This document shows positions 36,303 to 48,260 of a stretch of 64,000 nucleotides of DNA, one piece after another (the first letter of the stretch is position 1; each line of letters begins with the position of its first letter). The position numbers and the translations under genes are program-made. Below the pieces are notes generated by a model. It was not told where the DNA came from. It made no database searches and worked only from the letters and a program-made list of their open reading frames with translations. The stretch comes from Ptiloglossa arizonensis (Eukaryota > Arthropoda > Insecta > Hymenoptera > Colletidae). The DNA lies in contig NW_027478389.1 in assembly GCF_051014685.1 (NCBI RefSeq), positions 1-64,000 of the forward strand, given 5' to 3'.

Positions 36303-39203
36303 TGTTTGGAGCAACAGAAGTGCGAAAAATTTGTTGCCTTCTCAACGATTTCTTAGCTTCAAACTCCCATATCTCCCGAACGGAATGACCTAACCCAAAA
36401 ATTCCTATTGGCTCTGAAAGTAGAAACTCGTCCGGTTACACATGCATGTGTATTTTTTTCCCTAGGCCATTCTAGTTAAGCGTTTGGAGCAGCAGAAATG
36501 CGAAATATTTATTGCCTTCTCAACCATTTCTTGGCTTCAAACTCCCATATCTCGCGAACAGATTGACCTAACCCAAAAATTCCTGCAGCGTCTGAACGTA
36601 GAAACTCGCCCGATTACAACGGTATGCGTATTTCTTCCCCAGGCGAATCTGGTTAAGCGTTTGGACCAGCAGAATTGCGAAATATTTGTTGCCTTCTCAA
36701 CCATTTCTTGGCTTCAAACTCCCATATCTCGCGAACAGATTGACCTAACCCAAAAATTCCTGCAGCGTCTGAACGTAGAAACTCGCCCGATTACAACGGT
36801 ATGTGTATTTTTTCCCCAGGCCATTCTGGTTAAGCGTTTGGAGCAGCAGAAGTGCGAAAAATTTGTCGCCTTCCCAACCATTTCTTAGCTTCAAACTCCC
36901 ATATCTCGCGAACGGATTGACCTAACCCAAAAATACCTATTGCATCTGAAAGTAGAAACTCGCCCGATTACAACGGTATGTGTATTTTTTCCCTAGGCCA
37001 TTCTGGTTAAGTGTTTGGAGCAACAGAAGTGCGAAAAATTAGTTGCCTTCTCAACCATTTCTTAGCTTCAAACTCCCATATCTCGCGAACGGATTGACCT
37101 AAACCAAAAATTCCTATTGCCTCTGAAAGTAGAAACTCGTCCGGTTACAACGGTGTGTATATTTTTTCCCTAGGCCATTCTGGTTAAGCGTTTGGAGCAG
37201 CAGAAATGCGAAACATTTGTTGCCTTCTGAACCATTTCGTGGCTTCAAACTCCCATATCTCGCGAACGGATTGACAAAACCCAAAAATTCCTGCTGAGTC
37301 TGAAAGTAGAAACTCGCCAGATTACAACGGTTTGTGTATTTTTTCTCTAGGCCATTCTGGTTAAGCGATTGGAGCAGCAGAAGTGCGAAAAATTTGTTAC
37401 CTTCTCAACTATTTCTTAGCTTCAAAGTCCCATATCTCGCGAACGGATTGACCAAACCCAAAAATTCGTGCAGCGTCTGAACGTAGAAACTCGCCCGATT
37501 ACAACGGTATGTGTATTTTTTCCCCAGGCCATTCTGGTTAAGCGTTTGGAGCAGCAGAAATGCGAAACATTTGTTGCCTTCTGAACCATTTCTTGGCTTC
37601 AAACTCCCATAACTCGCGAACGGATTGACAAAACCCAAAAATTCCTGCTGAGTCTGAAAGTAGAAACTCGCCAGATTACAACGGTTTGTGTATTTTTTCT
37701 CTAGGCCATTCTGGTTAAGCGATTGGAGCAGCAGAAGTGCGAAAAATTTGTTACCTTCTCAACTATTTCTTAGCTTCAAAGTCCCATATCTCGCTAACGG
37801 ATTGACCAAACCCAAAAATTCCTGCAGCGTCTGAACGTAGAAACTCGCCCGATTACAACGGTATGTGTATTTTTTCCCCAGGCCATTCTGGTTAAGCGTT
37901 TGGAGCAGCAGAATTGCGAAAAATTTGTCGCCTTCCCAACCATTTCTCAGCTTCAAACTCCCATATCTCGCGAACGGATTGACCTTACCCAAAAATTCCT
38001 ATTAGGTCTGAAAGTAGAAACTCGTCCGGTTACAACGGTATGTGAATTTTTTCCCTAGGCTATTCTGGTTAAGCGTTTGGAGCAGCAGAAGTGCGAAATA
38101 TTAGTTGCCTTCTCAACCATTTCTTAGCTTCAAACTCCCATATCTCGCGAACGGATTGACCTAACCCAAAAATAAATATTGCATCTGAAAGTAGAAACTC
38201 GCCCGATTACAACGGTATGTGTATTTTTTCCCTAGGCCATTCTGGTTAAGTGTTTGGAGCAACAGAAGTGCGAAAAATTTGTTGCCTTCTCAACGATTTC
38301 TTAGCTTCAAACTCCCATATCTCCCGAACGGAATGACCTAACCCAAAAATTCCTATTGGCTCTGAAAGTAGAAACTCGTCCGGTTACACAGGCATGTGTA
38401 TTTTTTTCCCTAGGTCATTCTAGTTAAGCGTTTGGAGCAGCAGAAATGCGAAATATTTGTTGCCTTCTCAACCATTTCTTGGCTTCAAACTCCCATATCT
38501 CGCGAACAGATTGACCTAACCCAAAAATTCCTGCAGCGTCTGAACGTAGAAACTCGCCCGATTACAACGGTATGCGTATTTCTTCCCCAGGCGAATCTGG
38601 TTAAGCGTTTGGACCAGCAGAATTGCGAAATATTTGTTGCCTTCTCAACCATTTCTTGGCTTCAAACTCCCATATCTCGCGAACAGATTGACCTAACCCA
38701 AAAATTCCTGCAGCGTCTGAACGTAGAAACTCGCCCGATTACAACGGTATGTGTATTTTTTCCCCAGGCCATTCTGGTTAAGCGTTTGGAGCAGCAGAAG
38801 TGCGAAAAATTTGTCGCCTTCCCAACCATTTCTTAGCTTCAAACTCCCATATCTCGCGAACGGATTGACCTAACCCAAAAATACCTTTTGCATCTGAAAG
38901 TAGAAACTCGCCCGATTACAACGGTATGTGTATTTTTTCCCTAGGCCATTCTGGTTAAGTGTTTGGAACAACAGAAGTGCGAAAAATTAGTTGCCTTCTC
39001 AACCATTTCTTAGCTTCAAACTCCCATATCTCGCGAACGGATTGACCTAAACCAAAAATTCCTATTGCCTCTGAAAGTAGAAACTCGTCCGGTTACAACG
39101 GTATGTATATTTTTTCCCTAGGCCATTCTGGTTAAGCGTTTGGAGCAGCAGAAATGCGAAACATTTGTTGCCTTCTGAACCATTTCTTGGCTTCAAACTC
39201 CCA
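35580..39203 (+). repeat. 11-monomer offset duplication, right pair
   Basis: About 35,580-37,255 matches 37,528-39,203 at offset 1,948 bp (11 monomers). Differences are few: CCCAATCATT against CCCAACCATT, CACATGCATG against CACAGGCATG, AAAATACCTATTGC against AAAATACCTTTTGC, and GGTGTGTAT against GGTATGTAT. The same offset relates 26.7 to 28.65 kb. An offset of 1,949 bp relates 38.63-39.20 to 40.58-41.15 kb, with the shared private GTTTGGAACAACAG. Confidence 0.8.
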
Positions 39204-39435
39204 TATCTCGCGAACAGATTGACCTAACACAAAAATTCCTGCAGCGTCTGAACGTAGAAACTCGCCCGATTACAACGGTATGCGTATTTCTTCCCCAGGC
39301 GAATCTGGTTAAGCGTTTGGACCAGCAGAATTGCGAAATATTTGTTGCCTTCTCAACCATTTCTTGGCTTCAAACTCCCATATCTCGCGAACAGATTGAC
39401 CTAACCCAAAAATTCCTGCAGCGTCTGAACGTAGA

Positions 39436-40571
39436 AACTCGCCCGATTACAACGGTATGTGTATTTTATCCCTAGGCCATTCTAGTTAAGCGTTTGGAGC
39501 AGCAGAACTGCGAAATATTTGTTGCCTTCTCAACCATTTCTTGGCTTCAAACTCCCATATCTCGCGAACAGATTGACCTAACCCAAAAATTCCTGCAGCG
39601 TCTGAACGTAGAAACTCGTCCGGTTAAAAAGGCATGTGTATTTTTTTCCCTAGGCCATTCTAGTTAAGCGTTTGGAGCAGCAGAAGTGCGAAATATTTGT
39701 TGCCTTCTGAACCATTTCTTGGCTTCAAACTCCCATATCTCGCGAACGGATTGACAAAACCCAAAAATTTCTGCGGCGTCTGAAAGTAGAAACTCGCCCG
39801 ATTACAACGGTTTGTGTATTTTTTCTCTAGGCCATTCTGGTTACGCGATTGGAGCAGCAGAAGTGCGAAATATTTGTTGTCTTGTCAACCATTTCTTAGC
39901 TTCAAAGTCCCATATCTCGCGAACAGATTGACCTAACCCAAAAATTCCTGCAGCGTCTGAACGTAGAATCTCGCCCGATTACAACGGTATGCGTATTTTT
40001 TCCCCAGGAGATTCTGGTTAAGCGTTTGGAGCAGCAGAATTGCGAAAAATTTGACGCCTTCTCAACCATTTCTCAGCTTCAAACTCCCATATCTCGCGAA
40101 CGGATTGACCTTACCCAAAAATTCCTATTAGGTCTGAAAGTAGAAACTCGTCCGGTTACAACGGTATGTGAATTTTTTCCCTAGGCTATTCTGGTTAAGC
40201 GTTTGGAGCAGCAGAAGTGCGAAATATTAGTTGCCTTCTCAACCATTTCTTAGCTTCAAACTCCCATATCTCGCGAACGGATTGACCTAACCCAAAAATA
40301 AATATTGCATCTGAAAGTAGAAACCCGCCCGATTACAACGGTATGTGTATTTTTTCCCTAGGCCATTCTGGTTAAGTGTTTGGAGCAACAGAAGTGCGAA
40401 AAATTTGTTGCCTTCTCAACGATTTCTTAGCTTCAAACTCCCATATCTCCCGAACGGAATGACCTAACCCAAAAATTCCTATTGGCTCTGAAAGTAGAAA
40501 CTCGTCCGGTTACACAGGCATGTGTATTTTTTTCCCTAGGTCACTCTAGTTAAGCGTTTGGAGCAGCAGAA
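39436..40571 (+). repeat. Six-to-seven-monomer block shared with 16.415-17.55 kb
   Basis: The block matches at offset 23,021 bp. Shared private variants are GTATTTTATCCC, GGTTAAAAAGGCATG, AAAAATTTCTGCGGCG, GGTTACGCGATTGG and TCCCCAGGAGATTCTGG. The two copies differ at only a few bases, for example CAAAGTCCC against CAAGGTCCC, and TCACTCTAG against TCATTCTAG. Confidence 0.8.
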
Positions 40572-41151
40572 GTGCGAAATATTTGTTGCCTTCTCAACCA
40601 TTTCTTGGCTTCAAACTCCCATATCTCGCGAACAGATTGACCTAACCCAAAAATTCCTGCAGCGTCTGAACGTAGAAACTCGCCCGATTACAACGGTATG
40701 TGTATTTTTTCCCCAGGCCATTCTGGTTAAGCGTTTGGAGCAGCAGAAGTGCGAAAAATTTGTCGCCTTCCCAACCATTTCTTAGCTTCAAACTCCCATA
40801 TCTCGCGAACGGATTGACCTAACCCAAAAATACCTATTGCATCTGAAAGTAGAAACTCGCCCGATTACAACGGTATGTGTATTTTTTCCCTAGGCCATTC
40901 TGGTTAAGTGTTTGGAACAACAGAAGTGCGAAAAATTAGTTGCCTTCTCAACCATTTCTTAGCTTCAAACTCCCATATCTCGCGAACGGATTGACCTAAA
41001 CCAAAAATTCCTATTGCCTCTGAAAGTAGAAACTCGTCCGGTTACAACGGTATGTATATTTTTTCCCTAGGCCATTCTGGTTAAGCGTTTGGAGCAGCAG
41101 AAATGCGAAACATTTGTTGCCTTCTGAACCATTTCTTGGCTTCAAACTCCC

Positions 41152-43830
41152 ATATCTCGCGAACGGATTGACAAAACCCAAAAATTTCTGCGGCGTCTGA
41201 AAGTAGAAACTCGCCCGATTACAACGGTTTGTGTATTTTATCTCTAGGCCATTCTGGTTAAGCGATTGGAGCAGCAGAAGTGCGAAATATTTGTTGTCTT
41301 GTCAACCATTTCTTAGCTTCAAAGTCCCATATCTCGCGAACGGATTGACAATACATAGAAATTCCTGCTGCGTCTGAAAGTAGAAATTCGCTCGATTACA
41401 AAGGTATGTGTATTTTTTCCCTGGGCCATTCTGGTTAAGCGTTTGGAGCAACAGAAGTGCGAAAAATTTGTTGTCTTCTCAACCATTTCTTAGCTTCAAA
41501 CTCCCATATCTCGCGAACGGATTGACCTTACCCAAAAATTCCTATTACGTCTGAAAGTAGAAACTCGTCCGATTACAACGGTATGTGTATTTTTTCCCCA
41601 GGCCATTCTGGTTAATCGTTTAGAGCAGCAGAAGTGCGAAAAATTTGTCGCCTTCTCAAACATTTCTTAGCTTCAAACTCCCATATCTCGCGAACGGATT
41701 GACCTAACCCAAAAATACCTATTGCATCTGAAAGTAGAAACTCGTCCGGTTACAAAGGCATGTGTATTTTTTTCCCTAGGCCATTCTAGGTAAGCGTTTG
41801 GAGCAGCAGAAATGCGAAATATTTGTTGCCTTCTCAACCATTTCTTGGCTTCAAACTCCCATATCTCGAGAACAGATTGACCTAACCCAAAAATTCCTGC
41901 TGAGTCTGAAAGTAGAAACTCGCCCGATTACAACGGTATGTGTATTTCCCCCCTAGGCCATTCTGGTTAAGCGACTGGAGCAGCAGAAGTGCAAATAATT
42001 TGTTGTCTTGTCAACCATTTCTTAGCTTCAAAGTCCCATATCTCGCGAACAGATTGACCTAACCCAAAAATTCCTGCAGCGTCTGAACGTAGAATCTCGC
42101 CCGATTACAACGGTATGCGTATTTTTTCCCCAGGAGATTCTGGTTAAGCGTTTGGAGCAGCAGAAGTGCGAAAAATTTGTCGCCTTCTCAACCATTTCTC
42201 AGCTTCAAACTCCCATATCTCGCGAACGGATTGACCAAACCCAAAAATTCCTATTGCATCTGAAAGTAGAAACTCGCCCGATTACAACGGTATGTGTGTT
42301 TCCCCCCTAGGCCATTCTGGTTAAGCGATTGGAGCAGCAGAAGTGCGAAAAATTTTTTACCTTCTCAACAATTTCTTAGCTTCAAACTCCCGTATCTCGC
42401 GAACGGATTGACCTAACCCAAAAGTTCCTGCTGCGTCTGAAAGTAGAAACTCGCCGATTACAAAGGTATGTGTATTTTTTCCCTAGGCCATTCTGGTTAA
42501 GCGTTTGGAGCAGCAGAATTGCGAAAAATTTGTTGTCTTCTCAACCATTTCTTAGCTTCAAACTCCCATATGTCGCGAACGGATTGACCTAACCCAGAAA
42601 TTCCTGCTGCGTCTGAAAGTAGAAACTCGCCCGATTACAACGGTATGTGTATTTATTCCCTAGGCCATTCTGGTTAAGCGATTTGAGCAGCAGAAGTGCG
42701 AAAAATTTGATGCCTTCTCAACCATTGCTTAGCTTCAAACCCCCCCAATATCTCGTGAACGGATCGACCTAACCCAAAAATTCCTATTGCGTCTGAAAGT
42801 AGAAACTCGTCCTCTTACAACGGTATGTGTATTTTTTCCCTAGGCCATTCTAGTTAAGCGGTTGGAGCAGCACAAGGGCGAAATATTTGTTGCCTTCTCA
42901 ACCATTTCTTGGCTTCAAACTCCCATATCTCGCGAACAGATTGACCTAACCCAAAAGTTCCTGCTGCGTCTGAAAGTAGAAACTCGCCGGATTACAAAGG
43001 TATGTGTATTTTTTCCCCAGGCCATTCTGGTTAAGCGTTTGGAGCAGCAGAATTGCGAAAAATTTGTTGTCTTCTCAACCATTTCTTAGCTTCAAACTCC
43101 CATATGTCGCGAACGGATTGACCTAACCCAGAAATTCCTGCTGCGTCTGAAAGTAGAAACTCGCCCGATTACAACGGTATGTATATTTTTTCCCTAGGCC
43201 ATTCTGGTTAAGCGACTGGAGCAGCAGAAGTGCAAAAAATTTGTTGTCTTGTCAACCATTTCTTAGATTCAAAGTCCCATATCTCGCGAACGGATCGACC
43301 TAACCCAAAAATTCCTATTGCGTCTGAAAGTAGAAACTCGTCCTCTTACAACGGTATGTGTATTTTTTCCCTAGGCCATTCTAGTTAAGCGTTTGGAGCA
43401 GCAGAAGTGCGAAATATTTGTTGCCTTCTCAACCATTTCTTGGCTTCAAACTCCCATATCTCGCGAACAGATTGACCTAACCCAAAATTTCCTGCAGCGT
43501 CTGAACGTAGAATCTCGCCCGATTACAACGGTAAGCGTATTTTTCCCCCAGGAGATTCTGGTTAAGCGTTTGGAGCAGCAGAAGTGCGAAAAATTTGTCG
43601 TCTTCTCAACCATTTCTCAGCTTCAAACTCCCATATCTCGCGAACGGATTGACCAAACCCAAAAATTCCTATTGCATCTGAAAGTAGAAACTCGCCCGAT
43701 TACAACGGTATGTGTATTTCCCCCATAGGCCATTCTGGTTAAGCGATTGGAGCAGCAGAAGTGCAAAAAATTTGTTGTCTTGTCAACCATTTCTTAGCTT
43801 CAAAGTCCCATATCTCGCGAACGGATTGAC
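41152..43830 (+). repeat. Clean satellite, mixed monomer variants
   Basis: Ordinary monomers without a long perfect internal duplication that I could detect. Markers are ACAATACATAGAAATTCC near 41,350, GGTTAATCG near 41,611, one perfect CENP-B-box-like site at 42,388-42,404, a CCCCCCCAATATCTCGTGAACGG monomer near 42,740 (the sequence is interrupted here by a lengthened C run), and an AGCACAAGGGCG monomer near 42,871. The last two types become regular members of the block to the right. No gene is present. Confidence 0.75.
42388..42404 (-). other. Isolated CENP-B-box-like motif
   Basis: Minus-strand GTTCGCGAGATACGGGA. It is the only perfect site I found between 23.6 and 51.9 kb. The other monomers of that interval have CCCATATCTCGCGAAC on the plus strand, which is eight of nine fixed positions. 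Confidence 0.65.
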
Positions 43831-46800
43831 CAAACACAGAAATTCCTGCTGCGTCTGAAAGTAGAAACTCGCTCGATTACAACGGTGTGTGTATTTTTTC
43901 CCTAGGCCATTCTAGTTAAGCGTTTGGAGCAGCAGAAGTGCGAAAAATTTGTCGCCTTCTCAACCATTTCTTAGCCTCAAACTCCCATATCTCGCGAACG
44001 GATTGACCAAACCCAAAAATTCCTATTGCATCTGAAAGTAGAAACTCGCCCTATTACAACGGTATGTGTATTTCCCTCCTAGGCCATTCTGGTTAAGCGT
44101 TTGGAGCAGCAGAAGTGCGAAATATTTGTTGCCTAGTCAACCATTTCTTGGCTTCAAACTCCCATATCTCGCGAACAGATTGACCTAACCCAAAAATTCC
44201 TGCTGCGTCTGAAAGTAGAAGCTCGCCCGATTACAACGGTATGTGTATTTTTTCCCTAGGCCATTCTAGTTAAGCGGTTGGAGCAGCACAAGGGCGAAAT
44301 ATTTGTTGCCTTCTCAACCATTTCTTGGCTTCAAACTCCCATATCTCGCGAACAGATTGACCTAACCCAAAAGTTCCTGCTGCGTCTGAAAGTAGAAACT
44401 CGCCGGATTACAAAGGTATGTGTATTTTTTCCCTAGGCCATTCTGGTTAAGCGTTTGGAGCAGCAGAATTGCGAAAAATTTGTTGTCTTCTCAACCATTT
44501 CTTAGCTTCAAACTCCCATATGTCGCGAACGGATTGACCTAACCCAGAAATTCCTGCAGCGTCTGCACGTAGAATCTCGCCCGATTACAACGGTAAGCGT
44601 ATTTTTCCCCCAGGAGATTCTGGTAAAGCGTTTGGAGCAGCAGAAGTGCGAAAAATTTGTCGCCTTCTCAACCATTTCTCAGCTTCAAACTCCCATATGT
44701 CGCGAACGGATTGACCTAACCCAGAAATTCCTATTGCATCTGAAAGTAGAAACTCGCCCGATTACAACGGTACGTGTATTTCCCCCCTAGGCCATTCTGG
44801 TTAAGCGATTGGAGCAGCAGAAGTGCAAAAAATTTGTTGTCTTGTCAACCATTTCTTAGCTTCAAAGTCCCATATCTCGCGAACGGATTGACCAAACACA
44901 GAAACTCCTGCTGCGTCTGAAAGTAGAAACTCGCTCGATTACAACGGTGTGTGTATTTTTTCCCTAGGCCATTCTAGTTAAGCGTTTGGAGCAGCAGAAG
45001 TGCGAAAAATTTGTCGCCTTCTCAACCATTTCTTAGCTTCAAAGTCCCATATCTCGCGAACGGATTGACCAAACCCAAAAATTCCTATTGCATCTGAAAG
45101 TAGAAACTCGCCCGATTACAACGGTATGTGCATTTCCCCCCTAGGCCATTCTGGTTAAGCGACTGGAGCAGCAGAAGTGCAAAAAATTTGTTGTCTTGTC
45201 AACCATTTCTTAGCTTCAAAGTCCCATATCTCGCGAACGGATTGACCAAACACAGAAATTCCTGCTGCGTCTGAAATTAGAAACTCGCCCGATTACAACG
45301 GTATGTATATTTTTTCCCTAGGCCAATCTGGTTAAGCGATTTGAGCAGCAGAAGTGCGAAAAATTTGATGCCTTCTCAACCATTTCTTAGCTACAAACCC
45401 CCCAATATCTCGTGAACGGATCGACCTAACCCAAAAATTCCTATTGCGTCTGAAATTAGAAACGCGTCCTCTTACAACGGTATGTGTATTTTTTCCCTAG
45501 GCCATTCTAGTTAAGCGTTTGGAACAGCAGAATTGCGAAATATTTGTTGCCTTCTCAACCATTTCTTGGCTTCAAACTCCCATATCTCGCGAACAGATTG
45601 ACCTAACCCAAAAATTCCTGCAGCGTCTGAACGTAGAATCTCGCCCGATTACAACGGTGTGTGTATTTTTTCCCTAGGCCATTCTAGTTAAGCGTTTGGA
45701 GCAGCAGAAGTGCGAAAAATTTGTCGCCTTCTCAACCATTTCTTAGCTTCAAACTCCCATATCTCGCGAACGGATTGACCAAACCCAAAAATTCCTATTG
45801 CGTCTGAAAGTAGAAACTCGCCCTATTACAACGGTATGTGTATTTCCCCCCTAGGCCATTCTGGTTAAGCGACTGGAGCAGCAGAAGTGCAAAAAATTTG
45901 TTGTCTTGTCAACCATTTCTTAGATTCAAAGTCCCATATCTCGCGAACGGATTGACCAAACACAGAAATTCCTGCTGCGTCTGAAATTAGAAACTCGCCC
46001 GATTACAACGGTATGTATATTTTTTCCCTAGGCCAATCTGGTTAAGCGATTTGAGCAGCAGAAGTGCGAAAAATTTGATGCCTTCTCAACCATTTCTTAG
46101 CTTCAAACCCCCCAATATCTCGTGAACGGATCGACCTAACCCAAAAATTCCTATTGCGTCTGCAATTAGAAACGCGTCCTCTTACAACGGTATGTGTATT
46201 TTTTCCCTAGGCCATTCTGGTTAAGCGTTTGGAGCAGCAGAAGTGCGAAATATTTGTTGCCTAGTCAACCATTTCTTGGCTTCAAACTCCCATATCTCGC
46301 GAACAGATTGACCTAACCCAAAAATTCCTGCAGCGTCTGAACGTAGAATCTCGCCCGATTACAACGGTAAGCGTATTTTCCCCCCAGGAGATTCTGGTTA
46401 AGCGTTTGGAGCAGCAGAAGTGCGAAAAATTTGTCGCCTTCTCAACCATTTCTCAGCTTCAAACTCCCATATGTCGCGAACGGATTGACCTAACCCAGAA
46501 ATTCCTATTGCATCTGAAAGTAGAAACTCGCCCGATTACAACGGTACGTGTATTTCCCCCCTAGGCCATTCTGGTTAAGCGATTGGAGCAGCAGAAGTGC
46601 AAAAAATTTGTTGTCTTGTCAACCATTTCTTAGCTTCAAAGTCCCATATCTCGCGAACGGATTGACCAAACACAGAAATTCCTGCTGCGTCTGAAAGTAG
46701 AAACTCGCTCGATTACAACGGTGTGTGTATTTTTTCCCTAGGCCATTCTAGTTAAGCGTTTGGAGCAGCAGAAGTGCGAAAAATTTGTCGCCTTCTCAAC

Positions 46801-48260
46801 CATTTCTTAGCTTCAAAGTCCCATATCTCGCGAACGGATTGACCAAACCCAAAAATTCCTATTGCATCTGAAAGTAGAAACTCGCCCGATTACAACGGTA
46901 TGTGCATTTCCCCCCTAGGCCATTCTGGTTAAGCGACTGGAGCAGCAGAAGTGCAAAAAATTTGTTGTCTTGTCAACCATTTCTTAGCTTCAAAGTCCCA
47001 TATCTCGCGAACGGATTGACCAAACACAGAAATTCCTGCTGCGTCTGAAATTAGAAACTCGCCCGATTACAACGGTATGTATATTTTTTCCCTAGGCCAA
47101 TCTGGTTAAGCGATTTGAGCAGCAGAAGTGCGAAAAGTTTGATGCCTTCTCAACCATTTCTTAGCTTCAAACCCCCCAATATCTCGTGAACGGATCGACC
47201 TAACCCAAAAATTCCTATTGCGTCTGCAATTAGAAACGCGTCCTCTTACAACGGTATGTGTATTTTTTCCCTAGGCCATTCTAGTTAAGCGTTTGGAGCA
47301 GCAGAATTGCGAAATATTTGTTGCCTTCTCAACCATTTCTTGGCTTCAAACTCCCATATCTCGCGAACAGATTGACCTAACCCAAAAATTCCTGCAGCGT
47401 CTGAACGTAGAATCTCGCCCGATTACAACGGTAAGCGTATTTTTCCCCCAGGAGATTCTGGTTAAGCGTTTGGAGCAGCAGAAGTGCGAATAATTTGTCG
47501 CCTTCTCAACCATTTCTCAGCTTCAAACTCCCATATCTCGCGAACGGATTGACCAAACCCAAAAATTCCTATTGCATCTGAAAGTAGAAACTCGCCCGAT
47601 TACAACGGTGTGTGTATTCTCCCCCTAGGCCATTCTGGTTAAGCGACTGGAGCAGCAGAAGTGCAAAAAATTTTTTGCCTTCTCAACCATTTCTTAGCAT
47701 CAAACTCCCGTATCTCGCAAACGGATAGACGTAACCCAAAAATTCCTATTGCGTCTGAAAGTAGAAACTCGTCCCCTTACAACGGTATGTGTATTTTGTC
47801 CCTAGGCCATTCTGGTTAAGCGTTTGGTGCAGCAGAAGTGCGAAATATTTGTTGCCTTCTCAACCATTTCTTGGCTTCAAACTCCCATATGTCGCGAACG
47901 GATTGACCTAACCCAAAATTTCCTGCAGCGCCTGAACGTAAAAACTCGCCCGATTACAACGGTATGTGTATTTTTTCCCTAGGCCATTCTGGTTAAGCGT
48001 TTGAAGCAGCAGAAGTGCGAAATATTTGTTGCCTTCTCAACCATTTCTTGGCTTCAAACTCCCATATGTCGCGAACGGATTGACCTAGCCCAAAAATTCC
48101 TATTGCATCTGAAAGTAGAAACTCGCCCGATTACAACGGTATGTCTATTTTTTCCCTAGGCCATTCTGGTTAAGCGATTGGAGCAGCAGAAGTGCGAAAA
48201 ATTTGTTGCCTTCTCAACCATTTATTGGCTTCAAAGTCCCATATCTCGCGAACAGATTGA
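43830..48260 (+). repeat. 25-monomer segment, first copy of a tandem duplication
   Basis: This 4.43-kb segment is followed directly by a shortened copy. Its left part (43.83-45.45 kb) matches 48.26-49.88 kb at offset 4,431 bp (25 monomers). Its right part (46.59-48.26 kb) matches 49.25-50.92 kb at offset 2,657 bp (15 monomers). Inside it, 44.70-45.4 kb matches 46.47-47.17 kb at offset 1,772 bp (10 monomers). Markers are AGCACAAGGGCG, CTCGTGAACGGATCGACC, TGCAATTAGAAACGCG and GGTAAGCGTATT. Confidence 0.75.

Noticed and set aside
42730..42760. Insertion site or mobile-element footprint at the CCCCCCCAATATC monomer
   Set aside because: The change is a short C-run expansion with no target-site duplication. 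The same CCCCCCAATATCTCGTG variant recurs near 45,400, 46,106, 47,173 and 49,829 as an ordinary monomer class.
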